From contig MWDO01000007.1 of NCBI GenBank assembly GCA_002070605.1, positions 1 to 64,000 on the forward strand: a stretch of 64,000 nt of DNA. The letters are read 5' to 3'. A program made the position numbers and the translations under genes. Under the pieces are notes generated by a model. That model had not been told where the DNA came from. It did not search any database and was given only the letters and a program-made list of their open reading frames with translations. Source of the stretch: Spirochaetes bacterium ADurb.Bin133. Its GTDB lineage: Bacteria > Spirochaetota > GWE2-31-10 > MWDO01. Positions 17,172-26,845 of the stretch are shown one piece after another (position 1 is the first letter of the stretch; every line of letters begins with the position of its first letter).

Positions 17172-18245
17172 TTAGAAAATAATATTGTTTTTAAGGAGTT
17201 TTCGTTGAGCGATTTCTATTGACAAATGCAGTTTTTCTTCCAATAATTTAAAATCCGGTAATTTTGTCAAATACTGCGCCACTTTTATATTGCTTTCATC
17301 TAACCTCAATAACTCTATATGCTCTTCGTTTTTATCGGCGCATAAAATTAATCCAATGGGAAGATTTTCCCCTTCGACAGTTTCGTGTTTCTCAAGCCAT
17401 CGTAGATATAATTCCATCTGACCTTTATATTCCGCTTTAAATTTACCAAGTTTAAGCTCAATCGCTACGAGACGTTTTAATCTTCTGTGATAAAATAAAA
17501 GGTCGATATAGTAATCGTCGTTATCAATAGTTATTCTTTTTTGACGAGCAAGAAAAGCAAAATCGGTTCCCATTTCTATGATAAAATTTTGTAATTCATA
17601 TAATATTGCCGATTCAAGGTCTTTTTCAGAGAATTTATCGGATAATCCTAGAAAATCAAGAATATACGGATCGTGAAAAACCATATCGGGAGTTAATTTT
17701 TGTTCATTTTTTAAAAGTTCAATATCTTGTCTGATAGTTTCTTCCGATTTTTTACTGATCGCGGTTCTTTCAAATAGCATGGAGTTTATTCTTTCTTGAA
17801 GAGTTCGAGTACTCCAATTTTCCAGCTTACACATTTCTATATAAAAATTTCTTTTTAAATCCTCTTCTATATAAATCAATATTTTAATATGAGACCAGCT
17901 TAATTGTCTCTGCAACGTAGAGACAATTTCATTATCAGGAAAAATCTCCGCAAAGCGGAGACAATGCCTTAATTGTTTTTCGCTCCAACCTTTGCCGTAA
18001 TCTTTAGTTAAATTATCAGATAATATTTTTACGATTTGTTTGCCATATTCGGCTCGTTTGTTATTAAGAATTTCTAGATTAATTCTTTTACCTATCTGCC
18101 AATAGAGATTGGTTATAGTAGAATTAATAAATAACGCCGTTTCTTTATGACTTGATTCAATCAAGAATTTAACATCAGCATAAACGCTGTTGTTTTCTAA
18201 TATCTCGCCGCTCATTTTCATTACCCCGGTTTTTTTATTGTCCAT
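17172..18245 (-). CDS. YhcG/DUF1016-type PDDEXK nuclease protein
   Basis: 357 residues with both DUF1016 halves: an N-terminal helical region containing NLYWQIGKRI and GKGWSEKQLRHCLRFAEIFPD, and a C-terminal PDDEXK nuclease-like domain with IDLLFYHRRLKRLVAIELKLGKF (split after LKR), giving the D...ELK triad. Members are found near restriction-modification and DNA-repair genes and are suspected nucleases or defence accessory proteins. Here it sits directly upstream of vsr (7-nt gap). The ATG at 18245 has no visible ribosome site; internal ATGs at 18221 and 18215 follow a GGGG run and may be the true start. Confidence 0.85.
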   Translation of the reverse strand: MDNKKTGVMKMSGEILENNSVYADVKFLIESSHKETALFINSTITNLYWQIGKRINLEILNNKRAEYGKQIVKILSDNLTKDYGKGWSEKQLRHCLRFAEIFPDNEIVSTLQRQLSWSHIKILIYIEEDLKRNFYIEMCKLENWSTRTLQERINSMLFERTAISKKSEETIRQDIELLKNEQKLTPDMVFHDPYILDFLGLSDKFSEKDLESAILYELQNFIIEMGTDFAFLARQKRITIDNDDYYIDLLFYHRRLKRLVAIELKLGKFKAEYKGQMELYLRWLEKHETVEGENLPIGLILCADKNEEHIELLRLDESNIKVAQYLTKLPDFKLLEEKLHLSIEIAQRKLLKNNIIF

Positions 18246-18363
18246 GAGAAATTTATAGTATTTATTAAAAAAATATTCAATATATAAAGGTATTTTACGC
18301 GTTAAATTATAAATAATTGGGCGGATATTCCGATATTATAAAAAAACCTGAAACGAGAAAGAG

Positions 18364-20676
18364 ATGAAAAACAAAAAGAAGATAAAAAAAGAGAGGCCAA
18401 AAGTAATTAAAAAGCCGAAGAAAGAGAAAGTAAGGTCTTTAAAATTTTCATTATTAAAAATATTTTTAATAATATTTGTAATATTCCAAGCGCTTATAGC
18501 CTTTTATATAGTATTAGACGCTTCGTTTAATACCTTAAAAAGTATTAAAGTTGCCGAAGAAAATCTTCTTCAGATAAACAAAAAAATGATAAGAGATTAC
18601 TGTTTAAACGCTTATTCGATAATAGATAGAATTTATAGCGATTTTAAGTTGGAAGAGAAAAAACTGATTCAAAACGGCTCGGACTCTTATATGATAGAGA
18701 GGATTGAGGAGGACTATAAAGTAAGAGCTATAAATATTATCAAATATTTCAAATATAACGACGATAACGGATATTTTTGGATTACCGATACGACTTCCCC
18801 AATACCTATGGTTATACTTGAGCCGTTAAGTCCCGAGTTAGTCAATACCAATCCGGAAGGGGATCAATTTAATACCGTTAAGGATACAAATCAAAACGTA
18901 TTTGAAGCGATGAGCGAACTGTGTTTAAAGGATAACGAGGGGTATATTCAGCACAAATGGGTAAAGCCCTTGAAAGACGGCGTAGAGACGGATAAGGATA
19001 AAATATCGTTCGGAAAAATTTATTACAACTGGAAATGGATCATAGGCACCGGGTTTTATCTCGACGAAGTAAAGACGAATACAAAGTTAGTCAGAGACGA
19101 AGCTGTCAGGCAGGTAGTAAATTTGTCGTTGGTTATAATACCGGGATCGATTGTTTTCTTGATATTTGTCGTTTTTTTGTTGAATTTTTATCTATCGAGA
19201 CTTTTAGTTAAGCCGTTGAAAGAAATTATTGATAAATCGCAAATTGTCGCTCGGGGGGATCTTACCGTTAGATTTCTGGCGGGTAGAAAAGACGAGATAG
19301 GAGATCTTATTAATTCTTTCTCAAATATGGTGGACACTCTCAAAAATTTAAACCAGAAAATATATATAGCGATTATCATTTTAACGAAAAATTTAAGACA
19401 ACTGTTTCGCTCCTCCAACTCCGTTAAGGACTCGGCTAACACTCAAGCCGTTACCGTCGAGGAGACGCAACGAAATTTTGAGAATATGAATTTGATGGTA
19501 GAGACCATAGCTAAAGAGTCGTCAAAAGCTAACGATTATACTTCGCAGGCGTTGAAGAAGGCGAATATCGGTATGGAATCCATGCAAAAACTTGAAGGCG
19601 AGATGCTCAAGATAGAAAACAGCTCGTTGGAGATCACGAATATTATCGGAATGATAAACGAGATCGCCGAGCAGACTAACCTTCTGTCGTTAAACGCGTC
19701 TATTGAGTCGGCTAGAGCGGGGGAAGCAGGTAAAGGATTTAGCATAGTAGCGGGAGAGATCAGGAAGCTCGCGGAAAAATCGACGCACGCGGCTAATAGA
19801 ATTCAAGAACTTATCGGGAATAATAATAAAATTATTCAGGAAGGGGTAAAATATTCAAAGAATACGACCGGAATACTGAAAGATATAGCTATGTCTAACG
19901 AACTTATAGCCGGTCTTGTAAGAACAATTTCGGACGAGATACAAAAGATGAAAGTCAGTTCGCAAGAGATACTTTCAGCTATCAATCACATATCAGACAT
20001 CGCTCAAGACAATCTCGGAGACAGCGAAAAGGTATCGCAAGCGATGACGGATTTTGTCGAGCAGACTTTAGAGCTTCAGAAGTTTGTCGGTCAGTTCGAC
20101 GTGCGTCCCGAGAGCGTCAAAGAAAACCAATCTCATATCGAAGAGATATTAAGAGCTAAATTGATCGAAGTAAATAAAATATTAGCCGAATACGGCTCTC
20201 AATTCTTACCAACGGGAAATGTGGTAAAAATAGGAGGAAACAGCGTTCAAGAGCTGCAAATCGGCAATCTGATAGTTACCGGAAACGTCGAGTTAGTCGA
20301 CGGTATATCGAAAAAAACCAACACTTCCGTAACTATATTCCAGACTATAGACGACGCTCTGATAAGAGTAGCGACAACCGTAAGAAATTTTGACGATACG
20401 AGAGCTATCGGCACTATTATAACCAAAGAGAGCAAGGTTTTCCAGACCGTTATGACGGGTAGAGTTTATTTTGGTAGAGCTTTCGTAGTTAATAAGTGGT
20501 ATGTCGCCGTTTATAAGCCCATAGTCGATGAAACTGGGTATATATTAGGCGCTATATATCTTGGAATACCGGAAGAGATGCAGTCCGGGGACGGATCGAC
20601 GACCGAGAATAAGTTCTTAACGGCCGACGATACGGACGGAGTCGTAAAGGATGAAACCTTTAGACATAATTTTTAA
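18364..20676 (+). CDS. Methyl-accepting chemotaxis protein with periplasmic sCache and an additional C-terminal Cache-like domain
   Basis: 770 residues. A very basic N-terminus precedes TM1 (about 30-52). The periplasmic region (about 55-245) has the single-Cache signature NGYFWI and YNWKWIIGTGFY. TM2 is about 250-278, followed by HAMP and the signalling domain, with the conserved tip EIAEQTNLLSLNASIESARA and GKGFSIVAGEIRKLAEKS. After the signalling coil, residues about 590-738 form a second Cache-like domain (TSVTIFQTIDDALIRVATTV, YFGRAFVVNKWYVAVYKPI, GAIYLGIP). No further membrane helix precedes it, so it should lie in the cytoplasm. No C-terminal CheR-tethering pentapeptide is seen. Transcribed divergently from the nuclease/vsr pair. 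Confidence 0.9.
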   Translation: MKNKKKIKKERPKVIKKPKKEKVRSLKFSLLKIFLIIFVIFQALIAFYIVLDASFNTLKSIKVAEENLLQINKKMIRDYCLNAYSIIDRIYSDFKLEEKKLIQNGSDSYMIERIEEDYKVRAINIIKYFKYNDDNGYFWITDTTSPIPMVILEPLSPELVNTNPEGDQFNTVKDTNQNVFEAMSELCLKDNEGYIQHKWVKPLKDGVETDKDKISFGKIYYNWKWIIGTGFYLDEVKTNTKLVRDEAVRQVVNLSLVIIPGSIVFLIFVVFLLNFYLSRLLVKPLKEIIDKSQIVARGDLTVRFLAGRKDEIGDLINSFSNMVDTLKNLNQKIYIAIIILTKNLRQLFRSSNSVKDSANTQAVTVEETQRNFENMNLMVETIAKESSKANDYTSQALKKANIGMESMQKLEGEMLKIENSSLEITNIIGMINEIAEQTNLLSLNASIESARAGEAGKGFSIVAGEIRKLAEKSTHAANRIQELIGNNNKIIQEGVKYSKNTTGILKDIAMSNELIAGLVRTISDEIQKMKVSSQEILSAINHISDIAQDNLGDSEKVSQAMTDFVEQTLELQKFVGQFDVRPESVKENQSHIEEILRAKLIEVNKILAEYGSQFLPTGNVVKIGGNSVQELQIGNLIVTGNVELVDGISKKTNTSVTIFQTIDDALIRVATTVRNFDDTRAIGTIITKESKVFQTVMTGRVYFGRAFVVNKWYVAVYKPIVDETGYILGAIYLGIPEEMQSGDGSTTENKFLTADDTDGVVKDETFRHNF

Positions 20677-20713
20677 AATTTTGTAATATTTCTTTTCTTT
20701 TTTGACGAAATAT

Positions 20714-20745
20714 CTTATCTTAAAGAAAAATATTCTTAAGGTAAG
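20714..20745 (+). promoter_or_regulatory. Hairpin that covers the ribosome site of the TPR gene
   Basis: cttatcttaa (20714-20723) can pair with ttaaggtaag (20736-20745) with one G-U pair and a 12-nt loop. The right arm contains the AAGG ribosome site of the start codon at 20751, so the stem could limit translation. Seen in sequence; function inferred. Confidence 0.4.
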
Positions 20746-20750
20746 AAAGA

Positions 20751-23111
20751 ATGAGCGATTCGCAAGATAAAGTATTAATAAATGAGAGAGCAAATTTCCT
20801 TTCGTTGGAAAAAAACAGTCTCATAGCCGACGGGAAAGTAGAAAAATTTTCTGCAATTAATTTTGACGTTAAGTATTGGAGACAAGAGAAAAATTTCATT
20901 ATATCTTTTACCGCTAAGTCGGATATGGATCAAAAAGATAAAGAGTTGAGATTCTATTTTAGATATAAAGATTCGTTAAACCACTGCTATTTTTCTTTAA
21001 AAGACGGAAAATTTATAAAATTTTCCGTGATAAAAGACGCCGAGCCGACTTTTCAAACTTCGTGGATAAAAATAACGGATCAAAATCTTTTTAAAGATAA
21101 GTATAACTTTTTTCTATCCGTATTTGAAGATACGACTACCGTTATCATAGACGAGACCGTCGTTATGAATATCGATCACACGCCGGACTTAGAGGGCGAT
21201 ATAGGGATTCAGTTTATCAGCGAAAAGAAAACCGAGATTTACAATATAATATTTGAGAATTTTTCCATCTCTACCGAGATACTGAATTTTGAGCATATTT
21301 TGAATATGCCTAAACGCCCCGACGTTTTTTTTATGCAGGGTAACGATTTTTACGAGCAAAACAGATACGATCTCTCGTTATATTATTATAATAAAGGGTT
21401 ATTGTACGGAAGAGCGGACGATAAGATATATAACCGCGTCGGGAATTTATACTATTTATTTGAGCAATATCCGGAAGCGCTTAGTAATTATAGCAAGGCG
21501 GCAAAACTAAACGAAGCGGTAGAGGAGTATCGTATAAATTACGGCAGAGCGTTGATCAAAACCAATAGAGATACGGAAGCCATCGAGTTATTGGGGAAGA
21601 TTGTCGACGGGGATACTAAAGACGTAGATTTATTGACCGACTACTCGACAATATGGTTGAAGAATAACGATTATCAAAAAGGACTGGAGTATCTTAACAG
21701 AGCGTATCTGATAGATCCAAACTCGCCGACCGTTTTGATCAAACTTGGAAAGGCTCTCATAGATACCGGCGAGTTAGACGAGGGTAAAGAAAAATTATTG
21801 CAAGCGGCGAACTCTATTTCAAAAACCGACCCGGCGGGAGCGGCGATAATTCTAAAATATTCCGTCGATAAAAAACCGGACGTCAAGTCGGTTAAAGCTC
21901 TCGCAAAATTGCTTTATGAGAGGCGCGAGTATAGGGAGGTTTACGAATTAATTAAGCAAAGCAGAGTCTCTATATTTCTTGACGAAGAGTTGATTGGCTT
22001 ACTGCTCGAAGCGGAGATAGAACTTGGTCTGTTAAAAATGGCTTTGACGGAGATCGATAATATAGAAGAAAAAGATTTGAGCCCGAAGCTCTCTTTTTTA
22101 AAGGCAAAAATATTAATTCTAAACGGCGACTATAAAAAATCTTTGAAGATTATCGACGACGCTCTTAAAAGAGAGGTCGACAAGGAGTTGTTGAATAAAA
22201 TTATTTGTCAAAAATTGATATTATTATCAAAGAGCGGAAAGGTTAAAGAGAGTAAAAAATATTTTGAGCGAGCCAATCCCAAATACGACGGTTACGACGA
22301 CGTTCTTATAGAGTATGGTAAAATATTGACGGATATAAAAGATTTTGACGGAGCTTTGGAAATATTTTCAAATATTAATAAAGACGTCGGTTTGAACGCC
22401 GAGGTTTTATACAACATAGGATTGGCGTATCTGGGAAAGGACAAATACGACAAAGCGAAAGAGGCGCTTGGCGCGGCGATGAACGAAGTTAAGGATAGCG
22501 GCGTTATTTATAGTTACGTAGTCGCGTGCTATCGTTTAAACGATTTTAGGGAGGCGATAAGTACCATCGAGCTCTATCGGGCTATTCTCCCCAAAGACGG
22601 CTCCGTTGAAAATTTATTGGGCAACGTATATCTCTCAAAAGGGGATATTGTTAACGCTCAAAAGTACTACTACAAAGCTTTGGATATCGATAGGGATAAC
22701 GGCGAATTTGCGTTGAATCTAGCCGAATCGTTTTATAAATCCGGCGATTATAAAAACGCCTATATGATTACAAAACAGCTTATAGACGACAAATCTTTTG
22801 ATCGGGCGTACTCTCTTCATCTTAGAATAAAGTCTCATCTCTATCAGGATATATCTTGCGACGTTTGCTCTAAGAAGTGGACGATTGAAAAAGAGTCGGT
22901 TTATATGGAAGAGATGACGCCGAAAGAGCTCGACGGATTGCCGAAAGACGCTCCGTCGGGGTTTTGTCAAAAATGCGCGAAATATTTTTGCCGGGGGTGT
23001 ATGGGGGAGGTTTCGGTAGAAGAGGCGGTATGCCCCTATTGTAAAGAGAAGTTAATTTTTAATAACGGCTTAAAAGCGATTGCAAGCAAAATTTTAAAAG
23101 GACAATTATGA
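20751..23111 (+). CDS. TPR-repeat protein with N-terminal lectin-like domain and C-terminal multi-CxxC zinc domain
   Basis: 786 residues, no signal peptide. Residues about 10-175 resemble a concanavalin-like beta sandwich. Residues about 190-690 are tetratricopeptide repeats (for example YDLSLYYYNKGLLYGRADD, YDKAKEALGAAM, GDIVNAQKYYYKALDIDRDN). The last 85 residues hold four CxxC knuckles (CDVC, CQKC, CRGC, CPYC), a RING-like or double zinc-ribbon arrangement. Probably a cytoplasmic scaffold for protein interactions; partners unknown. The stop codon overlaps the PHP gene by 4 nt (ATGA), so the two are translationally coupled. Confidence 0.8.
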   Translation: MSDSQDKVLINERANFLSLEKNSLIADGKVEKFSAINFDVKYWRQEKNFIISFTAKSDMDQKDKELRFYFRYKDSLNHCYFSLKDGKFIKFSVIKDAEPTFQTSWIKITDQNLFKDKYNFFLSVFEDTTTVIIDETVVMNIDHTPDLEGDIGIQFISEKKTEIYNIIFENFSISTEILNFEHILNMPKRPDVFFMQGNDFYEQNRYDLSLYYYNKGLLYGRADDKIYNRVGNLYYLFEQYPEALSNYSKAAKLNEAVEEYRINYGRALIKTNRDTEAIELLGKIVDGDTKDVDLLTDYSTIWLKNNDYQKGLEYLNRAYLIDPNSPTVLIKLGKALIDTGELDEGKEKLLQAANSISKTDPAGAAIILKYSVDKKPDVKSVKALAKLLYERREYREVYELIKQSRVSIFLDEELIGLLLEAEIELGLLKMALTEIDNIEEKDLSPKLSFLKAKILILNGDYKKSLKIIDDALKREVDKELLNKIICQKLILLSKSGKVKESKKYFERANPKYDGYDDVLIEYGKILTDIKDFDGALEIFSNINKDVGLNAEVLYNIGLAYLGKDKYDKAKEALGAAMNEVKDSGVIYSYVVACYRLNDFREAISTIELYRAILPKDGSVENLLGNVYLSKGDIVNAQKYYYKALDIDRDNGEFALNLAESFYKSGDYKNAYMITKQLIDDKSFDRAYSLHLRIKSHLYQDISCDVCSKKWTIEKESVYMEEMTPKELDGLPKDAPSGFCQKCAKYFCRGCMGEVSVEEAVCPYCKEKLIFNNGLKAIASKILKGQL

Positions 23112-23767
23112 TAGATTTTCATACGCATACATTTTTATCCGACGGAGCGTTGTCCCCCGCGGAGCATGTTAGAAGGGCTTACGTAGCGGGGTATAAAATA
23201 TTGGGGATAACGGATCACGTCGATTTTTCTAATATAGAATTTGTATTTGAAGGGTTGAAAAGATGCGCCGAAGAGACGAAAGGATCGGGGTGGGATATAG
23301 AAGTTATTCCCGGCGTAGAGATAACCCACGTTCCGGCTAAGAAAATTGAAAAAATCGTTAATCTCGCGCGGAATTTAAAAGTTCCTCTTATTATAGTTCA
23401 CGGCGAATCGCCCATAGAGCCGGTGGAGCCCGGGACCAACAGGGCGGCTATAGAAGCCGGAGTCGATATATTGGCTCATCCCGGGCTGATTACGGACGAG
23501 GATGCGAAAAGAGCCAAAGAGACGGGCGTATATCTGGAGATAACGGCAAAGCGCGGACATGGTATGACAAACGGTCATGTGGCGAGACTATGCGATCTTT
23601 ACGAATGCAAATCGATATTGAGCTCGGACGCGCATATACATACGGAGTTTTTAAACGAAAATACCGCTCGAACCGTACTCAAGGGGAGCGGTATGAGCGA
23701 CGCTCAATACGGCTTGATTAACGGGAATTTATCCGAGCTTTTTGAGAAAATTAAATTAAAATTTTAA
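23108..23767 (+). CDS. PHP-domain metal-dependent phosphoesterase
   Basis: 219 residues covering one PHP domain. Metal-ligand motifs are all present in order: DFHTHTFLSDG, TDHVDFS, PGVEITH, IVHGES, LAHPG and SSDAHIH. Proteins of this length are often annotated as histidinol-phosphatase-like, but no histidine biosynthesis gene is near and the substrate cannot be stated. It overlaps the TPR gene by 4 nt, which suggests a functional link with that protein. Cytoplasmic. Confidence 0.88.
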   Translation: MIDFHTHTFLSDGALSPAEHVRRAYVAGYKILGITDHVDFSNIEFVFEGLKRCAEETKGSGWDIEVIPGVEITHVPAKKIEKIVNLARNLKVPLIIVHGESPIEPVEPGTNRAAIEAGVDILAHPGLITDEDAKRAKETGVYLEITAKRGHGMTNGHVARLCDLYECKSILSSDAHIHTEFLNENTARTVLKGSGMSDAQYGLINGNLSELFEKIKLKF

Positions 23768-23808
23768 ATATAAAACTTATTACTATCCGATTCGGTTAGA
23801 GGAAAACT

Positions 23809-24402
23809 ATGAGATTTATTGGAACATTATTATTGACGGCGTCAAACGCTTTACTGCTTTTATTGACCGTTAGGGTTATATTTTCATGGCTTACGCTCCC
23901 CCCTTCGCAGTTTACTTATTGGTTGAACAGAATTACCGACCCGATTTTAAATTTTTTCAAGAAAAGATTCCCTATAAGAGTAGGTATTCTGGATTTATCG
24001 ATTCTTGTACCGTTCTTTATACTTTCGATATTAAATAAGATAGTTATCGACGTTTTTATAAACTTTGCCGTAAATAGAGTCGTTTTTTATATGATTGAAG
24101 TTCTTTTCTTTGCGGCGGACTCTTTATTGATAACGATTGTTACAATAATGGTAATTATTGCGATTATACAACTACTAACTAAGATGTTTCTGCCATATTC
24201 TTACAATCCTATCGTTAATAGTATTAAATCTATATTAGACCCGATACTGTTACATTTCAGAAGAATTATTCCGATTAAGTCTATTCATAACGAAAAAATT
24301 TATTTGGTTCTCTTGATTGCGGTATTAATAATCGCCGGATTTATCGGCAGGTATCTGCTTGCGTTGGTTTTAAATTTGTTAAACGGCGTAGTGAAATTTT
24401 AA
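23809..24402 (+). CDS. YggT-family membrane protein
   Basis: 197 residues with two tandem YggT units, each with two helices around a short amphipathic stretch: first RVIFSWLTLPPSQF with ITDPILNFFKK, second NPIVNSIKSILDPILLHFRR. YggT proteins are linked to membrane and division processes, and to osmotic resistance in some bacteria; the precise function is unknown. An aggaaaac site precedes the ATG. It lies 10 nt before recG, so the two are probably co-transcribed. Confidence 0.85.
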   Translation: MRFIGTLLLTASNALLLLLTVRVIFSWLTLPPSQFTYWLNRITDPILNFFKKRFPIRVGILDLSILVPFFILSILNKIVIDVFINFAVNRVVFYMIEVLFFAADSLLITIVTIMVIIAIIQLLTKMFLPYSYNPIVNSIKSILDPILLHFRRIIPIKSIHNEKIYLVLLIAVLIIAGFIGRYLLALVLNLLNGVVKF

Positions 24403-24412
24403 TCGGAGCCAA

Positions 24413-26470
24413 ATGTCGATACTTAACGAACTAAATGTAAAAGTAGAGACGCTTAAGGGCGTCGGTAAAAGAGCCGTTTCCATTTTGAATAGAGCTAATA
24501 TCTACTCTATCGGCGAGTTGCTGCAATATTTTCCGAGGAAATTTTCCGACAGAACCAAGACTTGTACGTTGGAAGAGGCGGTTAATCGCCCTGAGTCGAC
24601 AGTCGTCGCCATGGTGGTAGACTACCGTATGATCGGCAGAGGTTATCGTAAATTCCTAAAAATATTAATTAATGACGGGAGTAATTACGGCGCTCTTATC
24701 TGTTTTAATAGAAATTTTCTCAAAAACTCTCTTAAAATGGGCGAAAAATATTACATAACGGGGAAATTCAGTTTTAATTACGGCGAATATCAATGTTCTA
24801 ACTTTGAATATGAGGAGTTGTCGGATAATTATACTCCCAGATTGGTCCCTTTGTATCCTCTTATAAGCGGAATGACTCAGAAATTAATAAGAAATTCGGT
24901 CGAGTATTCTTTACAAAAATACTACAATTCTATAGAAAACGATTTGCCGGCGAGATTGATCGCCAAAAGAGGATTGTTAAACAAAAAAGATGTTATTAAA
25001 AACCTTCATTACCCCGATAGTCTGGAAAGGTTTTTTCATGCAAAAAAATCTTTCATATACGAAGAATTTTTTTTTCAGCAACTATTTTTGTTAAATAGAA
25101 AAAATAAAATTTCAAATATCAGTAAAAGTAGAAAGAGCGTAAAATTTGACTATAAAAACAAAGTCTTATCGGCGCTCCCTTTTAAATTGACCGAATATCA
25201 GGAGAAAGCGCTTGAAGAGATAGAAAAAGATCTTTTTTCTCGTAAGGTAATGTCCCGATTGGCTCAAGGGGACGTAGGGTGCGGTAAGACAATTGTCGCG
25301 CTTTTATCGATTTTATCGGTTATAGAGTCCGGAGAGCAGACTGCGTATATGGCGCCGACGGAAGTTTTAGCGCGGCAACATTACGACAATATAAAAAGAA
25401 TATGTTCGGTTGTCGACGTCAAAATCGGATTTCTGACGGGGAACGTTCAAAAAAAAGAGAGAGAAACCGTTTTGTCCGATCTGGCAAACGGAGAGATAGA
25501 TCTTATAGTGGGGACTCACTCCCTTTTTAGTAAAGACGCGGTTTACAAAAATCTCGGTTACGTCGTTATAGACGAACAACAGCGGTTTGGCGTAGAACAG
25601 AGGTTGAATCTGTCGAGCAAAGGGGAACAAGTGGACATATTATTAATGACGGCGACGCCGATTCCTCAATCTTTAGCTCTGGCTCTCTATGGGGACTTAG
25701 AGTTGACTATTATGAAAGGTAAGATTAGCGGTAGAATCCCCGTGAAAACTTGGGTAATAGACGACGACGAAGAACGGTTAAAAAAAATGAGGCGGTGGTT
25801 AAAAAATATTCTCCTTGAAAACGGCAGGGGGATTTTTGTTTATTCTCAAATCGAAGAGGGGGATAACTCCGAATTGAAAAACCTTGAAGAGGAGTATAGC
25901 AAACTCAGTAAAGAGTTTAGCCAATTTGGGACGGGGATTATACATAGCAGGATGACTTCGACGGCGAAAGATGAAATTATTGAAAAATTTAGGCGCGGGG
26001 AGTATAAAATATTAGCCGCAACGACGGTCGTAGAGGTTGGGCTTGATATTCCGGACGCTAACGTAATAGTCGTTGAAAATGCCGAGCGATACGGGCTCTC
26101 GACTCTGCACCAGTTGCGCGGTAGGGTGGGGAGAAATAACAGAGAAGCTTATATGATTTTGATAAGTAAATTTAGCGATTTGAGCGAAGAGGGAAAAAAA
26201 CGGCTTGAGATTATTAAAAATTCTACGGACGGATTTGCCATTGCCGAGCAAGACCTCGAGCTTAGAGGACCGGGCGATTTTTTGGGAACTAAACAATCCG
26301 GGCTTCCTAAGTTTAAATACGCCGATTTAAAAACGGATTTTGAGATTTTGAAAGACGCCAAAAACGACGCCGAGAATATCTTTTCTAACGATCCCAACCT
26401 TGAAAAAACAGAAAATATTAATACGAAAAAAGCGTTTCTAGAACGGCTTAAATTTAAAGCAAATATTTAA
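24413..26470 (+). CDS. recG: ATP-dependent DNA helicase RecG
   Basis: 685 residues, the usual RecG length. The N-terminal wedge/OB region includes LKGVGKRAVSILNRANI (a helix-hairpin-helix-like stretch) and an OB fold. The helicase core has Walker A GDVGCGKT, YMAPTEVLARQH, Walker B in the DEQQ form (VIDEQQRFG), MTATPIPQSLAL, and motif VI region QLRGRVGRNN. RecG drives reversal of stalled forks and branch migration of Holliday junctions and R-loops. The ATG follows cggagcc. There is no terminator between it and yggT. Confidence 0.96.
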   Translation: MSILNELNVKVETLKGVGKRAVSILNRANIYSIGELLQYFPRKFSDRTKTCTLEEAVNRPESTVVAMVVDYRMIGRGYRKFLKILINDGSNYGALICFNRNFLKNSLKMGEKYYITGKFSFNYGEYQCSNFEYEELSDNYTPRLVPLYPLISGMTQKLIRNSVEYSLQKYYNSIENDLPARLIAKRGLLNKKDVIKNLHYPDSLERFFHAKKSFIYEEFFFQQLFLLNRKNKISNISKSRKSVKFDYKNKVLSALPFKLTEYQEKALEEIEKDLFSRKVMSRLAQGDVGCGKTIVALLSILSVIESGEQTAYMAPTEVLARQHYDNIKRICSVVDVKIGFLTGNVQKKERETVLSDLANGEIDLIVGTHSLFSKDAVYKNLGYVVIDEQQRFGVEQRLNLSSKGEQVDILLMTATPIPQSLALALYGDLELTIMKGKISGRIPVKTWVIDDDEERLKKMRRWLKNILLENGRGIFVYSQIEEGDNSELKNLEEEYSKLSKEFSQFGTGIIHSRMTSTAKDEIIEKFRRGEYKILAATTVVEVGLDIPDANVIVVENAERYGLSTLHQLRGRVGRNNREAYMILISKFSDLSEEGKKRLEIIKNSTDGFAIAEQDLELRGPGDFLGTKQSGLPKFKYADLKTDFEILKDAKNDAENIFSNDPNLEKTENINTKKAFLERLKFKANI

Positions 26471-26845
26471 GAAAGATTAGACGGTTCTAACAATAACTCG
26501 AAATATTGCAAAATAAACAAAAACTAGGGTATTTACCAATAAATACTAGGGTAAAACTATGTTGCAAAATTTGTAAAAGAGCCTTATATTACAAATCATA
26601 CAAAAAGTATTATTACTTAAAATTAAAATCAAAATTTTAACGATAAGGAGGCGGCTCGGAATAAAGAAACAAACTAAGCAAACGATTTTGTCGGCGTCGA
26701 TTTAACGGGGTTAAGTTGATAGCGACGCTCTATGAGATTTTACAATTGGGACGCGACGTCAAAATTGTCGGTAATCTTGACGTCCGGGAGTTATAAACGG
26801 CGCCGTTGGCGTCTTTTAAATTTGGTTTTTAACAAGGAAGAAAAA
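26471..26845 (+). promoter_or_regulatory. Promoter, operator and leader of the first amylase gene
   Basis: A 375-nt gap with regulatory signals. CTAGGGT occurs at 26524-26530 and 26546-26552, exactly 22 bp apart in direct orientation. It is followed by TTGCAA (26562-26567), a 17-bp spacer and TATATT (26585-26590), a plausible promoter. The same motif set with identical spacing precedes the second amylase gene. The leader also contains an AAGGAGGCG run near 26645, an inverted repeat (gacgtcaa 26755-26762 with 26777-26784), and an attenuator-like hairpin at 26799-26817. No gene is seen here. Confidence 0.6.
26799..26817 (+). terminator. Attenuator-like hairpin in the first amylase leader
   Basis: ggcgcc (26799-26804), loop gtt, ggcgtc (26808-26813), then TTTT. 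The second amylase leader has gacgcc instead, with pairing kept by changing one base pair between G-U and A-U. This supports a selected RNA stem 29 nt before the start codon. Confidence 0.45.

Noticed and set aside
17172-18245. Complete restriction-modification or toxin-antitoxin system around the YhcG-like gene
   Set aside because: No methyltransferase, specificity subunit or antitoxin gene is adjacent.
26732-26845. Extended N-terminus of the first amylase
   Set aside because: It overlaps the conserved leader hairpin; the ATG at 26846 has a ribosome site, starts a lipoprotein signal and matches copy 2.
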